Source: Halocynthiibacter styelae (GTDB taxonomy: Bacteria; Pseudomonadota; Alphaproteobacteria; Rhodobacterales; Rhodobacteraceae). Taken from it: a stretch of 64,000 nt of DNA. Made by a program: the position numbers and the translations under genes. The notes under the pieces are model-generated. The model ran no database searches and was not told the DNA's origin. It saw only the letters and a program-made list of their open reading frames with translations. The DNA is taken from NCBI RefSeq assembly GCF_016123485.1, contig NZ_JADCKQ010000006.1:124001-188000 (forward strand), given 5' to 3'. This document shows, in pieces, positions 46,456 through 55,608 of this stretch. The first letter of the stretch is position 1; the number at the start of each line of letters is the position of its first letter.

Positions 46456-47327
46456 GCGGAGAGAAACGCCTCAACTTCTGCTGCATCCGGAATCGCGGTT
46501 GCAGCCCCCACCCGGGTCACCTGGATCGCAGAGGTCGCGCTCGCCCGACGCAAGGCATCCACATCTGACAGCCCTTGTTCAAACCCGGCCACAAAGCTGC
46601 CTGCAAAGGTATCACCGGCACCGGTTGTATCGACAGGATCAACAGAAAATGCAGGGTTAGAGACTATTTCACCCGTTTTCGTATCCAGAAGATCCACACC
46701 TTTCGCCCCGGCCGTGATCAACACTTTCGCAACCGGCAGATCAGCGGTTTTCACGCCCAGCGCATCTGACAATTGCGCTGCCTCTATTTCATTCATCAGA
46801 AGAAGATCGGTGAAAGGCAGCATGGCTTTCACTGCCTCCGCATCAAATGGTGCTGCGGAATAGGCCACTTTCACCCCATTTGTGCGGGCCGCTTTTGCGG
46901 CGTCCACCTGATGCGAGGTTTCATTCTGAATAAGGACCCAGTCCCCCGCACCACCCGTAGCAAGCGCCGCCTGAATATCAACAGCAGACTGATCAAGGTT
47001 CGCACCGGCAAAAATTACAATAGCATTTTCTGCCTGCGGATCAACATTGATAATCGCATGACCTGTCGGCGCATCCGACGTGCGGATATGATCCACCCCC
47101 ACGCCAAATCCCCGCAGCGCATCAACTGCCCAGACCCCATCCGCACCAACTGCGCCAATATGCTGTGTCACAGACCCGGCCTTGGCGGCAGCAACCGACT
47201 GATTGGCCCCCTTCCCGCCCAGGCCCGTCTGAACCGCACTGGCCGCAAGCGTTTCTCCTGGCGCCGGCAAATGCGGCACCTGATACACATGGTCAGCATT
47301 GATCGAGCCAAGGCAGAAAACGGTCAT
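46449..47327 (-). CDS. rbsK: ribokinase-type carbohydrate kinase
   Basis: PfkB-family kinase of 292 aa that phosphorylates ribose or a similar sugar. The start is family-like ([21 protein letters not shown]), and the anion hole and catalytic Asp are in [13 protein letters not shown] near residue 238-250. Its ATG overlaps the TGA of the upstream malic enzyme gene by one base (TGATG), so it is coupled to it. No rbs transporter is nearby. Confidence 0.92.
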   Translation of the reverse strand: MTVFCLGSINADHVYQVPHLPAPGETLAASAVQTGLGGKGANQSVAAAKAGSVTQHIGAVGADGVWAVDALRGFGVGVDHIRTSDAPTGHAIINVDPQAENAIVIFAGANLDQSAVDIQAALATGGAGDWVLIQNETSHQVDAAKAARTNGVKVAYSAAPFDAEAVKAMLPFTDLLLMNEIEAAQLSDALGVKTADLPVAKVLITAGAKGVDLLDTKTGEIVSNPAFSVDPVDTTGAGDTFAGSFVAGFEQGLSDVDALRRASATSAIQVTRVGAATAIPDAAEVEAFLSAQ

Positions 47328-49585
47328 CAGCCTACCTTATTCGCTGCCAGAACCGCCATGTTCAGGATGTCGTTCACGGTGGAACCGATGGAACAGATCT
47401 GAACTGGTTTATCGACGCCGGTCAGGATCGGGCCGATCACGGTGGCACCGGCCATTTCCTGCATTAGTTTCACAGAAATCGACGCAGAGTGACGCGCAGG
47501 CACAACAAGAACGTTCGCGGGCCCTGTCAGGCGCTGGAACGGATAACTTTCCTGGGCAACTTCGTTCATCGCCACGTCAACAGTCATCTCACCTTCGTAT
47601 TCGAAATCCACCCCACGGGTATCCAGAACCTCTGGCGCAAGATGCATTTTCTCTGCCCGTTCGGACACCGGATACCCGAAGGTTGAGAAGCTGACAAAGG
47701 CGACACGTGGTTCAAGACCCAGGGCGCGTGCAACTTTCGCACCGGCAATTGCGATATTTGCCAGGTCGTCCTCATCCGGCCATTCATGCACCAGCGTATC
47801 AGACACCAACACCACGCGGCCATTGTGCAGAAGGGCCGTCACACCGACAGCGCCACTGTCTGCACTGACATCCATCACGTGATTGATCAGATCCATCACC
47901 TGCGCAGATTTACGGGTGGCACCGGACACCAGGCCATCACCATGCCCGTGCGCCAACATCAGCGCAGCGAACACATGACGATCCCGTGCGGCCAGTTTAT
48001 GTACATCACCCCGGTCAAAGCCAAGACGCTGCAGGCGTTTGTAAAGGTAAGCTTTATAGGTGCGCAAATATGGGGTGTTGGCGGCGTTCACCACCTCAAG
48101 TTCGCTAACAGCATCGCCAAGACCGGCCGCTGTCAGTTTCTCGGCAACATCCGCTTCACGACCCACAACCAGGGCTTTGCCCAGCCCCTGACGCTGATAG
48201 GCCACCGCCGCACGCAATACGCGTGGATCATCGCCCTCGGCAAAGATCATACGGGCCTGCGCCTGCTTCGCCCGCGCATGAATGCCGCGCAGAATGTTTG
48301 CAGTCGGGTCAAGGCGGGCCTTCAGACCTTCGGCATAGCCTTCCATATCAATGATCGGGCGGCGCGCCACACCGGTATCCATACCAGCCTGGGCCACCGC
48401 AGTTGGGATCATATAGATCAGACGCGGATCAAAAGGGGTTGGGATGATGTAATCACGGCCAAAGGACAGCTTCCGACCATAAGCCATTGCCACTTCGTCC
48501 GGCACATCTTCACGGGCCAGCTTTGCCAGTGCCTGGGCACAGGCGATTTTCATCTCATCATTGATCGCACGCGCATGAATATCCAGCGCCCCGCGGAACA
48601 GGTATGGGAAGCCAAGCACGTTGTTCACCTGGTTCGGATAATCCGAACGCCCGGTCGCAACGATCGCATCTTCACGCACAGCATGGGCTTCTTCCGGGGT
48701 GATCTCAGGATCCGGGTTCGCCATCGCAAAGATCACCGGATCTTTCGCCATTGCGGCGACCATCTCTGGTGTCACAGCGCCTTTCACAGAAACGCCCAGG
48801 AAGACATCTGCGCCTTCCATAGCGTCCTCAAGCGTACGCAGATCTGTCTGGATCGCATGGGCAGATTTCCACTGGTTCATACCTTCGGTACGACCCTGAT
48901 AAATCACACCCTTGGTATCGCAAACCACACAGTTTTCATGCGTCGCGCCCATGGATTTCAGCAGTTCGATACAAGCAATACCCGCAGCACCCGCACCATT
49001 GAGAACGATTTTCACATCCTCAATCTTCTTGCCAGAGATCTGCAGCGCATTCAAAAGGCCCGCCGCACAGATCACAGCTGTCCCGTGCTGGTCATCATGG
49101 AACACCGGGATGTCCATCATCTCTTTCAGACGCTGTTCGATGATAAAGCACTCCGGCGCCTTGATGTCTTCAAGGTTGATGCCGCCAAAGCTTGGCCCCA
49201 TCAGTTTCACCGCATTGATGAAAGCGTCGCAATCCTCTGTGTCCAGCTCAAGGTCGATCGAATTCACATCAGCGAACCGCTTGAACAGCACCGCCTTACC
49301 TTCCATCACCGGCTTGGACGCCAGCGCGCCAAGGTTGCCAAGGCCCAGAACCGCAGTGCCGTTGGAAATCACCGCAACCATATTGCCCTTGGTCGTGTAA
49401 TCATATGCCGTCGCCGGGTCAGCCGCGATCGCCTCACAGGGGACCGCCACACCGGGGGAATAGGCCAGCGACAGATCGCGCTGGGTGGCCATGGGTTTGG
49501 ATGCTACGATGTCATATTTACCTGGTTTCGGGTCCAGGTGATACGCAAGCGCTTCTTCCGGGGTAACTTTACTATTATTGGCCAT
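47327..49585 (-). CDS. maeB: NADP-dependent malic enzyme with phosphotransacetylase domain
   Basis: Large malic enzyme of 752 aa (MaeB type) converting malate to pyruvate. The catalytic half (1-430) has AYSPGVAVPC, YTTKGNMVAVISNGTAVLGLG and VFHDDQHGTAVI, the NAD(P)-binding GAGAAGIAC, and the C-terminal half (430-752) resembles phosphotransacetylase but is thought to be regulatory. ATG at 49585 with GAGGA near it. It diverges from mutS and is coupled to rbsK. Confidence 0.97.
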   Translation of the reverse strand: MANNSKVTPEEALAYHLDPKPGKYDIVASKPMATQRDLSLAYSPGVAVPCEAIAADPATAYDYTTKGNMVAVISNGTAVLGLGNLGALASKPVMEGKAVLFKRFADVNSIDLELDTEDCDAFINAVKLMGPSFGGINLEDIKAPECFIIEQRLKEMMDIPVFHDDQHGTAVICAAGLLNALQISGKKIEDVKIVLNGAGAAGIACIELLKSMGATHENCVVCDTKGVIYQGRTEGMNQWKSAHAIQTDLRTLEDAMEGADVFLGVSVKGAVTPEMVAAMAKDPVIFAMANPDPEITPEEAHAVREDAIVATGRSDYPNQVNNVLGFPYLFRGALDIHARAINDEMKIACAQALAKLAREDVPDEVAMAYGRKLSFGRDYIIPTPFDPRLIYMIPTAVAQAGMDTGVARRPIIDMEGYAEGLKARLDPTANILRGIHARAKQAQARMIFAEGDDPRVLRAAVAYQRQGLGKALVVGREADVAEKLTAAGLGDAVSELEVVNAANTPYLRTYKAYLYKRLQRLGFDRGDVHKLAARDRHVFAALMLAHGHGDGLVSGATRKSAQVMDLINHVMDVSADSGAVGVTALLHNGRVVLVSDTLVHEWPDEDDLANIAIAGAKVARALGLEPRVAFVSFSTFGYPVSERAEKMHLAPEVLDTRGVDFEYEGEMTVDVAMNEVAQESYPFQRLTGPANVLVVPARHSASISVKLMQEMAGATVIGPILTGVDKPVQICSIGSTVNDILNMAVLAANKVG

Positions 49586-49706
49586 GGGTCCTCACTTCGC
49601 GGGCTATCACGTCAAACTACAGTAAATTTCAGCGCCGACAACAACCAGACCACCCGAAAACCGGCCTTTTCTGGATCAATACCGGCAAAATCGCGCCAGA
49701 TCATGT

Positions 49707-49735
49707 TTGCAGGCGCGCGCCTGGCCGTTTATCCC
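49707..49735 (+). promoter_or_regulatory. weak candidate mutS promoter with palindrome
   Basis: TTGCAG (49707-49712), 17 bases, TATCCC (49730-49735); the spacer overlaps the 14-base perfect palindrome CAGGCGCGCGCCTG (49710-49723). The -10 box is poor, so this is a low-confidence call. The rest of the 177-base maeB-mutS gap shows nothing clear. Confidence 0.25.
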
Positions 49736-49762
49736 TGTCGCAAAGGTTTAACGGGGCACACC

Positions 49763-52411
49763 ATGGCAGCATCTAAAGGCGACGGCGTCACACCAATGAT
49801 GGCGCAATTTCTGGAGATCAAATCAGAATACCCGGACGCGCTGCTGTTTTATCGCATGGGCGATTTCTATGAGATGTTCTTTGACGACGCCGTCAGCGCC
49901 GCCGAAGCCCTGGACATTGCCCTGACCAAACGCGGCAAACACGCGGGCGAAGATATCCCCATGTGTGGCGTACCCCATCATGCCGCCGAAGGGTATTTCC
50001 TGACCCTGATCCGCAAGGGGTTTCGCGTCGCCGTTTGTGAACAACTTGAAAGCCCGGCAGAGGCGAAGAAACGCGGCTACAAAGCCGTTGTGAAACGTGG
50101 TGTGGTTCGCCTTGTCACCCCTGGGACATTGACCGAAGACAGCTTGCTGAACGCCCGTCAGCACAACTATCTGGCGGCTTACTGTGGTATCCGCGATCAG
50201 GGTGCGCTGGCATGGGTCGATATTTCCACCGGGGCTTTCCACGTGATGGAAGCCTCACGCCTGCGTCTCTCGCCTGAACTTGCGCGTCTTGCACCAAAAG
50301 AATTGCTGGTCATCAGTGAAGATGAAGGTGATTTCCTCGAATTAGGGTCTGATCTGGGCGTTGCGATCACCCCCCTCGCCCGTTCCGCATTTGACAGTTC
50401 TGCCTCGGAAAACCGGTTAAAATCTCTGCTGAATGTATCCACCCTGGACGCCTTTGGCACGTTTTCCCGCGCTGAACTGGGCGCCATGGGGGCGCTGGTT
50501 GAATACATCGACCTGACGCAAAAGGGCAAACTGCCCCTGCTGCAAACGCCGGTGCGCGAAAGCGCCGGCGGCACCATGCAGATCGACGCTGCGACACGTC
50601 GTAACCTTGAAATCACCCACGCCATGAGCGGCGGTCGCGCGGGGTCACTCCTCGCCACTGTTGACCGCACTGTCACTGCCGGTGGTGCGCGTCTTCTGGA
50701 AAAACGCCTGTCTTCGCCGTCCATGGATCTCAACCTGCTTCAGGCCCGCCATGATGCGGTCAGCTACCTTGTTGAAAACCTGTCCTTGCGGGAAAACCTG
50801 CGCGATATTCTGCGGGCTGTGCCAGATATGGATCGCGGTCTGTCCCGGATTGCCCTGGAACGTGGCGGCCCCCGTGACCTGGCAGCGATCCGCAACGGTC
50901 TGACCCAGGCTGAAAACCTGACGCAATGCCTGCCACAGGATATGCCTGGCGTATTGGCAGAGGCCACAAATGCCCTGCCCGGCCATGATGAACTGATTGA
51001 TCTGCTTGATAACGCATTGATCGCTGAACCACCCCTTCTGGCGCGAGATGGCGGCTTCATTGCCCCCGGATACGATCAGGACCTGGACGAAGCCCGCACC
51101 CTGCGCGATGAAGGCCGTTCCGTCATCGCCGGGCTTCAGGCGCAATATTCCGAAATCACTGGCATCAACGCCCTGAAGGTCAAACACAACAATGTGCTGG
51201 GCTATTTTATCGAAACCCCGGCGACCCATGCAGATAAAATGCTGTCTGCGCCGCTGTCCGAAACCTTCATCCACCGTCAGACCACGGCCAATGCGGTGCG
51301 TTTCACTACGGTTGCCCTGTCCGAACTTGAAACAAAGATCCTGAACGCCGGATCAAACGTGCTTGAGATCGAAAAGAGGCTCTATTCCACCTTAACCAGC
51401 GCCATTCTTGATCGTTCTGATGCGATTTATCAGACGACACGAGGTCTCGCGGAACTTGATCTTGCCGCCGGGTTTGCTGATCTTGCCTGCTTTGAAAACT
51501 GGGCCCGCCCCACCCTGACAGCAGGTCGTGAATTTGACATCACCGGTGGCCGCCACCCGGTTGTCGAAGCCGCCCTGCGTCAACAGGGTGACACGCCATT
51601 TATCGCCAATAACTGCCAGTTTGAAGCATCAGACGGCGCCGCGATCTGGCTTCTGACCGGCCCCAACATGTCTGGAAAATCGACCTTCCTGCGCCAGAAC
51701 GCGCTGATCGCTTTGCTGGCGCAAGCCGGCAGTTTTGTGCCTGCGACCAGCGCAAAACTTGGCCTTGTCAGCCAGCTGTTTTCCCGCGTCGGTGCCTCTG
51801 ATGATCTTGCCCGCGGGCGATCCACATTCATGGTGGAAATGGTCGAAACTGCCGCGATCCTTAATCAGGCCGACGACCGCGCTTTTGTTATTCTGGACGA
51901 AATCGGGCGCGGCACCGCAACCTGGGATGGCCTGTCCATCGCCTGGGCGACACTGGAATATCTGCATGAAACCAACAAGTGCCGCGCATTGTTTGCAACC
52001 CACTACCACGAACTGACCCAACTGGCCGACACGCTGCAGGGTGTCGATAACGCCACGGTCGCCGTGAAGGAATGGGAAGGCGATGTGATTTTCCTGCACG
52101 AAGTCCACAAAGGCGCAGCAGATCGGTCTTACGGTGTACAGGTCGCGCGCCTGGCTGGCCTGCCATCCTCTGTTGTTGAACGTGCCCGTGTGGTCCTGGA
52201 GCAACTGGAAAAATCAGACCGCGAAGGTGGCAACACACCAAAAGCGCTGATCGACGATCTACCACTGTTTTCCGCCGCACCACCCCCTGCGCCCGTGGCA
52301 GTAAAAGCCTCACCCGCTTTGGAACGCCTGTCTGATATTGAACCGGACAGCCTGTCACCACGCGAAGCGCTGGATCTGATTTATGAGCTGAAAAAGCTTA
52401 ATGTTTCGTAG
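49763..52411 (+). CDS. mutS: DNA mismatch repair protein MutS
   Basis: Recognises mismatches and starts repair with MutL. The 882-residue protein starts with the mismatch-binding domain (FYRMGDFYEMFFDDA near 30-44, containing the Phe-x-Glu region), and has a C-terminal ATPase with GPNMSGKSTFLRQ near 635 and DEIGRGTATWDG near 710. The start at 49763 is set from homology; the same frame stays open about 2 kb upstream across maeB, which is an artefact of that gene's codon bias. An unusual hairpin and direct repeats follow the stop. Confidence 0.97.
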   Translation: MAASKGDGVTPMMAQFLEIKSEYPDALLFYRMGDFYEMFFDDAVSAAEALDIALTKRGKHAGEDIPMCGVPHHAAEGYFLTLIRKGFRVAVCEQLESPAEAKKRGYKAVVKRGVVRLVTPGTLTEDSLLNARQHNYLAAYCGIRDQGALAWVDISTGAFHVMEASRLRLSPELARLAPKELLVISEDEGDFLELGSDLGVAITPLARSAFDSSASENRLKSLLNVSTLDAFGTFSRAELGAMGALVEYIDLTQKGKLPLLQTPVRESAGGTMQIDAATRRNLEITHAMSGGRAGSLLATVDRTVTAGGARLLEKRLSSPSMDLNLLQARHDAVSYLVENLSLRENLRDILRAVPDMDRGLSRIALERGGPRDLAAIRNGLTQAENLTQCLPQDMPGVLAEATNALPGHDELIDLLDNALIAEPPLLARDGGFIAPGYDQDLDEARTLRDEGRSVIAGLQAQYSEITGINALKVKHNNVLGYFIETPATHADKMLSAPLSETFIHRQTTANAVRFTTVALSELETKILNAGSNVLEIEKRLYSTLTSAILDRSDAIYQTTRGLAELDLAAGFADLACFENWARPTLTAGREFDITGGRHPVVEAALRQQGDTPFIANNCQFEASDGAAIWLLTGPNMSGKSTFLRQNALIALLAQAGSFVPATSAKLGLVSQLFSRVGASDDLARGRSTFMVEMVETAAILNQADDRAFVILDEIGRGTATWDGLSIAWATLEYLHETNKCRALFATHYHELTQLADTLQGVDNATVAVKEWEGDVIFLHEVHKGAADRSYGVQVARLAGLPSSVVERARVVLEQLEKSDREGGNTPKALIDDLPLFSAAPPPAPVAVKASPALERLSDIEPDSLSPREALDLIYELKKLNVS

Positions 52412-52414
52412 AAT

Positions 52415-52439
52415 CGGGCTTTAAAGTTTTTAAAGTCCG
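52415..52439 (+). terminator. mutS 3' hairpin without T-run
   Basis: CGGGCTTTAAA (52415-52425), loop GTT, TTTAAAGTCCG (52429-52439): 11 pairs with one G-T wobble, four bases after the mutS stop. No T-run follows, so its strength as a terminator is doubtful. Confidence 0.5.
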
Positions 52440-52467
52440 GGTCTGAACCAGTTTAAACTTTTTAAAG
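52420..52467. repeat. direct repeat of a 16-base TTTAAA motif
   Basis: TTTAAAGTTTTTAAAG (52420-52435) and TTTAAACTTTTTAAAG (52452-52467) match at 15 of 16 positions, 32 bases apart start to start (about three helical turns). The first copy is part of the mutS 3' hairpin. Confidence 0.55.
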
Positions 52468-52471
52468 AAAA

Positions 52472-52489
52472 GGGGCGCCAGAGCGCCCC
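52472..52489 (-). terminator. grpE terminator
   Basis: GGGGCGC (52472-52478), loop CAGA, GCGCCCC (52483-52489); on the minus strand it is followed by CTTTT and further T-rich bases. It ends the hrcA-grpE transcript. Confidence 0.78.
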
Positions 52490-52495
52490 GAAATC

Positions 52496-53074
52496 TTATG
52501 CTGGTGTTGAGGAAACCCCAACCTGCGCCGGACGCAGCAGACGATCGTGCAACATGAAACCTTCTGCCGCCACCTGAATGATGTCACCGGCTTTTGTGCC
52601 TGGCAGCGGTGCTTCGAACATTGCCTGGTGCTGCTGTGGGTCAAAACGGTCACCAACTTCTGGTAAAATCCGCTTAATGCCATGTTTTTCAAAGACATTC
52701 AGAAGTTCACGCATGGTCAGTTCAATCCCTTCAAACAGGCCGGCATTGGCTGCACGCTGTTCTTCGGTCATGGTTTCCATGGCGCGTTTCATATTGTCAT
52801 GCACCGGCAGCATATCGCGCGCCAGTTTAGACCCGCCATAGTTTTCTGCTTCGCGACGATCGCGGTCAGACCGCTTACGCGCATTTTCTGCATCTGCCAG
52901 AGCGCGCATAAATTTGTCTTTATAATCATCACGTTCCGCGATGACTGCGTTCATCTCAACAGAACCGCCCTCTTTCAGGGCCTCTTCCATGATGTCCACC
53001 TGGTCATCACCAAACACATCCGCCTCTGCCGAAGCGATGTCATCCAGAAAGTCGTCTTTTTTCATGTCAGCCAT
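52496..53074 (-). CDS. grpE: nucleotide exchange factor GrpE
   Basis: Releases ADP from DnaK. The 192-residue protein has a long N-terminal helix (ERDDYKDKFMRALADAENARKRSDRD) and the C-terminal beta domain with the family signature FDPQQHQAMFEAP and AAEGFMLHDRLLRPAQVGVS. The ATG at 53074 with AAGGTGA just upstream is used; an ATG nine bases on is also possible. It forms a unit with hrcA, 21 bases upstream. Confidence 0.97.
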   Translation of the reverse strand: MADMKKDDFLDDIASAEADVFGDDQVDIMEEALKEGGSVEMNAVIAERDDYKDKFMRALADAENARKRSDRDRREAENYGGSKLARDMLPVHDNMKRAMETMTEEQRAANAGLFEGIELTMRELLNVFEKHGIKRILPEVGDRFDPQQHQAMFEAPLPGTKAGDIIQVAAEGFMLHDRLLRPAQVGVSSTPA

Positions 53075-53095
53075 GTCTTCACCTTTTCGCCAGCG

Positions 53096-54160
53096 TCAGC
53101 TTTTATCAGAAATCATCCGCCCGACAAGCTGTGCTGTGTAATCTACCACCGGAACAATGCGCCCGTAGTTCAGCCGTGTAGGGCCGATCACACCAACCGC
53201 ACCGATAATCTTCCGGTCAGAGTTCATATAAGGAGAAACCACCAAAGAGCTACCCGAAAGTGAAAATAGTTTGTTTTCTGAGCCAATAAAAATGCGCACA
53301 CCTTCGCCCGTATCGGTCAGTTCCAGGAAATCTGCGATATCACGTTTGCGTTCAAGATCGTCAAACAGGCTGCGAATGCGCTCAAGATCCTCAGAGTTTC
53401 CACTTTCTTCCAACAGGTTAGACTGCCCCCGTACAATCAGCCGTTCGTAACTTTCGCCTTCATTCTCCCAAAGGGCAAAGCCGTTCTCCACCAGATCCCG
53501 CGCCAGGACATCAATTTCCTGTCTGCGCGTTGTAATCTCGTGTTTTACCCGATTTCGCAGTTCAGACAGCGTGTGTCCTTCTGCCAGGGCATTCAGAAAG
53601 TTGGCCGCCTCACGCATAGAACTTGGCGTTTGTCCCGCTGGCGGCTGGAACACGCGGTTTTCGACATGACCATCGGCAAACACCAACACCACAAGCGCAC
53701 GATCCTGACCAAGATGAACAAATTCGATATGTTTTACAGGGGCTTCGTGCTTTGGCGTCAGCACCAGACTTGCGCCCCGAGTGATCCCGGACAACGCCTT
53801 ACCAACACTCCCCAGAATCGCACCAACGTCTTTCTGATTGGATCCCACAGTTGCGTTGATCTTATCCTGATCATCGCGCGAAACATCACGCATTTCCATG
53901 ACGCCATCAACAAACATACGCAGACCTTGCTGCGTTGGAATACGTCCTGCAGACACATGAGGACTATCAAGAAGTCCCATAAATTCAAGATCTTGCATCA
54001 CATTTCGAACCGTCGCGGCAGACACCTTTTCGCTTAACGTCCTGGTCAGTGTGCGAGAACCGACAGGTTCACCATCATGCAGATAGCTTTCCACAACCCG
54101 GCGAAATACCTCGCGGGAACGGTCGTTTAACTCATCCAGAATCGGGCTTTGATCTGTCAT
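53096..54160 (-). CDS. hrcA: heat-shock repressor HrcA
   Basis: Represses groE-type operons by binding CIRCE elements; its folding depends on GroEL. The 354-residue protein has an N-terminal winged helix ([32 protein letters not shown], about 38-72) and the GAF-like C-terminal domain ending in [25 protein letters not shown]. The ATG at 54160 is chosen; upstream in-frame codons have no support. No CIRCE element (TTAGCACTC with its complement) was seen in the divergent rph promoter region or elsewhere in the window. Confidence 0.97.
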   Translation of the reverse strand: MTDQSPILDELNDRSREVFRRVVESYLHDGEPVGSRTLTRTLSEKVSAATVRNVMQDLEFMGLLDSPHVSAGRIPTQQGLRMFVDGVMEMRDVSRDDQDKINATVGSNQKDVGAILGSVGKALSGITRGASLVLTPKHEAPVKHIEFVHLGQDRALVVLVFADGHVENRVFQPPAGQTPSSMREAANFLNALAEGHTLSELRNRVKHEITTRRQEIDVLARDLVENGFALWENEGESYERLIVRGQSNLLEESGNSEDLERIRSLFDDLERKRDIADFLELTDTGEGVRIFIGSENKLFSLSGSSLVVSPYMNSDRKIIGAVGVIGPTRLNYGRIVPVVDYTAQLVGRMISDKS

Positions 54161-54185
54161 AGTGGGCCTATTGTAATGCTGCATT

Positions 54186-54214
54186 CATTAAGAACGAAGA
54201 CGCAGAAAGGTCAA
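54186..54214 (-). promoter_or_regulatory. candidate promoter of hrcA-grpE
   Basis: Minus strand: TTGACC (54209-54214), 17 bases, TTAATG (54186-54191). Sigma-70 type, not RpoH type, in line with HrcA being constitutive. Confidence 0.5.
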
Positions 54215-54221
54215 TCACACC

Positions 54222-54250
54222 TTGCTTTTTTGCCCCTTCAAAAGTTATCA
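54222..54250 (+). promoter_or_regulatory. candidate promoter of rph-rdgB-hemW
   Basis: TTGCTT (54222-54227), 17 bases, TTATCA (54245-54250), about 28 bases upstream of the rph ATG. Divergent from the hrcA promoter and closely packed with it. Confidence 0.45.
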
Positions 54251-54277
54251 GAACACAACAGAAAAAAGGATCATATT

Positions 54278-54991
54278 ATGCGCCCTTCTGGCCGTCAGAC
54301 TGATGAAATGCGTTCCGTTTCCATTGAAACCAACGTCACCCGCCATGCAGAGGGTTCTTGCCTGATCAAAATGGGCGAAACACATGTTCTGTGTACCGCA
54401 TCGCTTGAAAGCCGCGTGCCGCCGTTCCTGCGCAACACCGGTCTTGGCTGGGTCACTGCGGAATACGGCATGCTGCCACGCGCCACACACACACGCATGC
54501 GTCGTGAAGCTGCCCAGGGCAAGCAGTCCGGAAGAACTCAGGAAATTCAACGCCTTATAGGTCGCTCCCTGCGTGCTGGCGTGGATCGTTCCGCGCTTGG
54601 AGAACGTCAGATCACCGTCGATTGTGATGTGATCCAGGCCGATGGCGGCACACGCTGTGCGGCGATCACCGGCGGTTGGGTTGCCCTGCGTCTGGCTGTA
54701 AACAAACTGTTGAAAGCTGGCGATATCGTATCTGATCCGCTGATTGATCCGGTTTCCGCGATCTCTTGCGGTATTTATGCGGGCCAACCTGTGCTGGATC
54801 TGGATTACCCCGAGGATTCCGAAGCTGGCGTTGACGGCAACTTTGTCATGACAGGTTCTGGCAAACTGATCGAAATTCAGATGTCCGCCGAAGGTTCTAC
54901 TTTCTCGCGCGATCAGATGAACCAGCTGATGGATCTGGCGGAAAAAGGCGTGGCTGAACTGACCGCAGCCCAACTGGCAGCGGTGAAGTAA
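54278..54991 (+). CDS. rph: ribonuclease PH
   Basis: Phosphorolytic 3' to 5' exoribonuclease that trims tRNA 3' ends. The 237-residue protein starts [12 protein letters not shown], has [15 protein letters not shown] near 88-102 and [15 protein letters not shown] near 113-127, as in all RNase PH. AAAAAGGA lies eight bases before the ATG at 54278. Its TAA shares one base with the ATG of rdgB. Confidence 0.97.
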   Translation: MRPSGRQTDEMRSVSIETNVTRHAEGSCLIKMGETHVLCTASLESRVPPFLRNTGLGWVTAEYGMLPRATHTRMRREAAQGKQSGRTQEIQRLIGRSLRAGVDRSALGERQITVDCDVIQADGGTRCAAITGGWVALRLAVNKLLKAGDIVSDPLIDPVSAISCGIYAGQPVLDLDYPEDSEAGVDGNFVMTGSGKLIEIQMSAEGSTFSRDQMNQLMDLAEKGVAELTAAQLAAVK

Positions 54992-55608
54992 TGCGTAAAT
55001 TTACCGGCAATGATCTGGTCGTGGCTTCCCACAACGCGGGCAAGATCCGTGAAATCGGAAAGCTATTGGAACCCTTTGGTATCAATGTGAAATCCGCAGG
55101 TGATCTGGGCTTTGAAGAGCCAGATGAAACCGAAGATACATTTGCCGGTAACGCCCGCATCAAGGCCCATTTCGCGGCCAAATCCTCAGACCTGCCTGCT
55201 CTGTCGGATGACAGTGGCATCATGGTGGACGCGCTGGATGGCGCACCCGGGGTTTACACTGCGGACTGGGCCGAAACCGACAATGGTCGTGATTTTGTCA
55301 TGGCAATGACGAAGGTTCAGACCCTTCTGGACGATAAGAACGCCGCGCATCCACGCAAAGCTGCGTTTGTCTGCACGCTGTGCATCGCCTGGCCCGACGG
55401 ACATGATGAGATCTTTGAAGGACGTGCAGAGGGTCAGGTTGTCTGGCCAATGCGCGGGGAGAACGGGTTTGGCTTTGATCCGGTATTTCAGCCAGAGGGT
55501 CATGATGTGACCTTTGGCGAGATGAAGCCCGAAGAAAAGGCTCCCCTTACCCACCGCGCCGCCGCCTTCCGCCTGCTGGTGGATGGCTGTTTTGGTGACC
55601 TCTCGTGA
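54991..55608 (+). CDS. rdgB: XTP/dITP pyrophosphatase
   Basis: Removes non-canonical purine nucleotides. The 205-residue protein has VVASHNAGKIREI near 10-22, the metal and base site SDDSGIMVDAL near 72-82 and GENGFGFDPVF near 160-170. The ATG overlaps the rph stop (TAATG) and the TGA overlaps the hemW start (GTGA), so the three genes are coupled. Confidence 0.96.
   Translation: MRKFTGNDLVVASHNAGKIREIGKLLEPFGINVKSAGDLGFEEPDETEDTFAGNARIKAHFAAKSSDLPALSDDSGIMVDALDGAPGVYTADWAETDNGRDFVMAMTKVQTLLDDKNAAHPRKAAFVCTLCIAWPDGHDEIFEGRAEGQVVWPMRGENGFGFDPVFQPEGHDVTFGEMKPEEKAPLTHRAAAFRLLVDGCFGDLS

Noticed and set aside
49710-49723. 14-base palindrome CAGGCGCGCGCCTG in the maeB-mutS gap
   Set aside because: GC-alternating palindromes arise easily at this base composition, and the overlapping promoter is weak; kept only as a low-confidence regulatory feature.
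47786-49762. A plus-strand frame without stops continuing upstream of mutS for 659 codons, antisense to maeB
   Set aside because: It is antisense to maeB, which is a clear and conserved gene, and is explained by the codon bias of that gene. mutS homologs start at 49763.
54161-54277. Search for a CIRCE element at hrcA
   Set aside because: No TTAGCACTC inverted repeat is present here or anywhere I read in the window; HrcA probably acts on groESL elsewhere.
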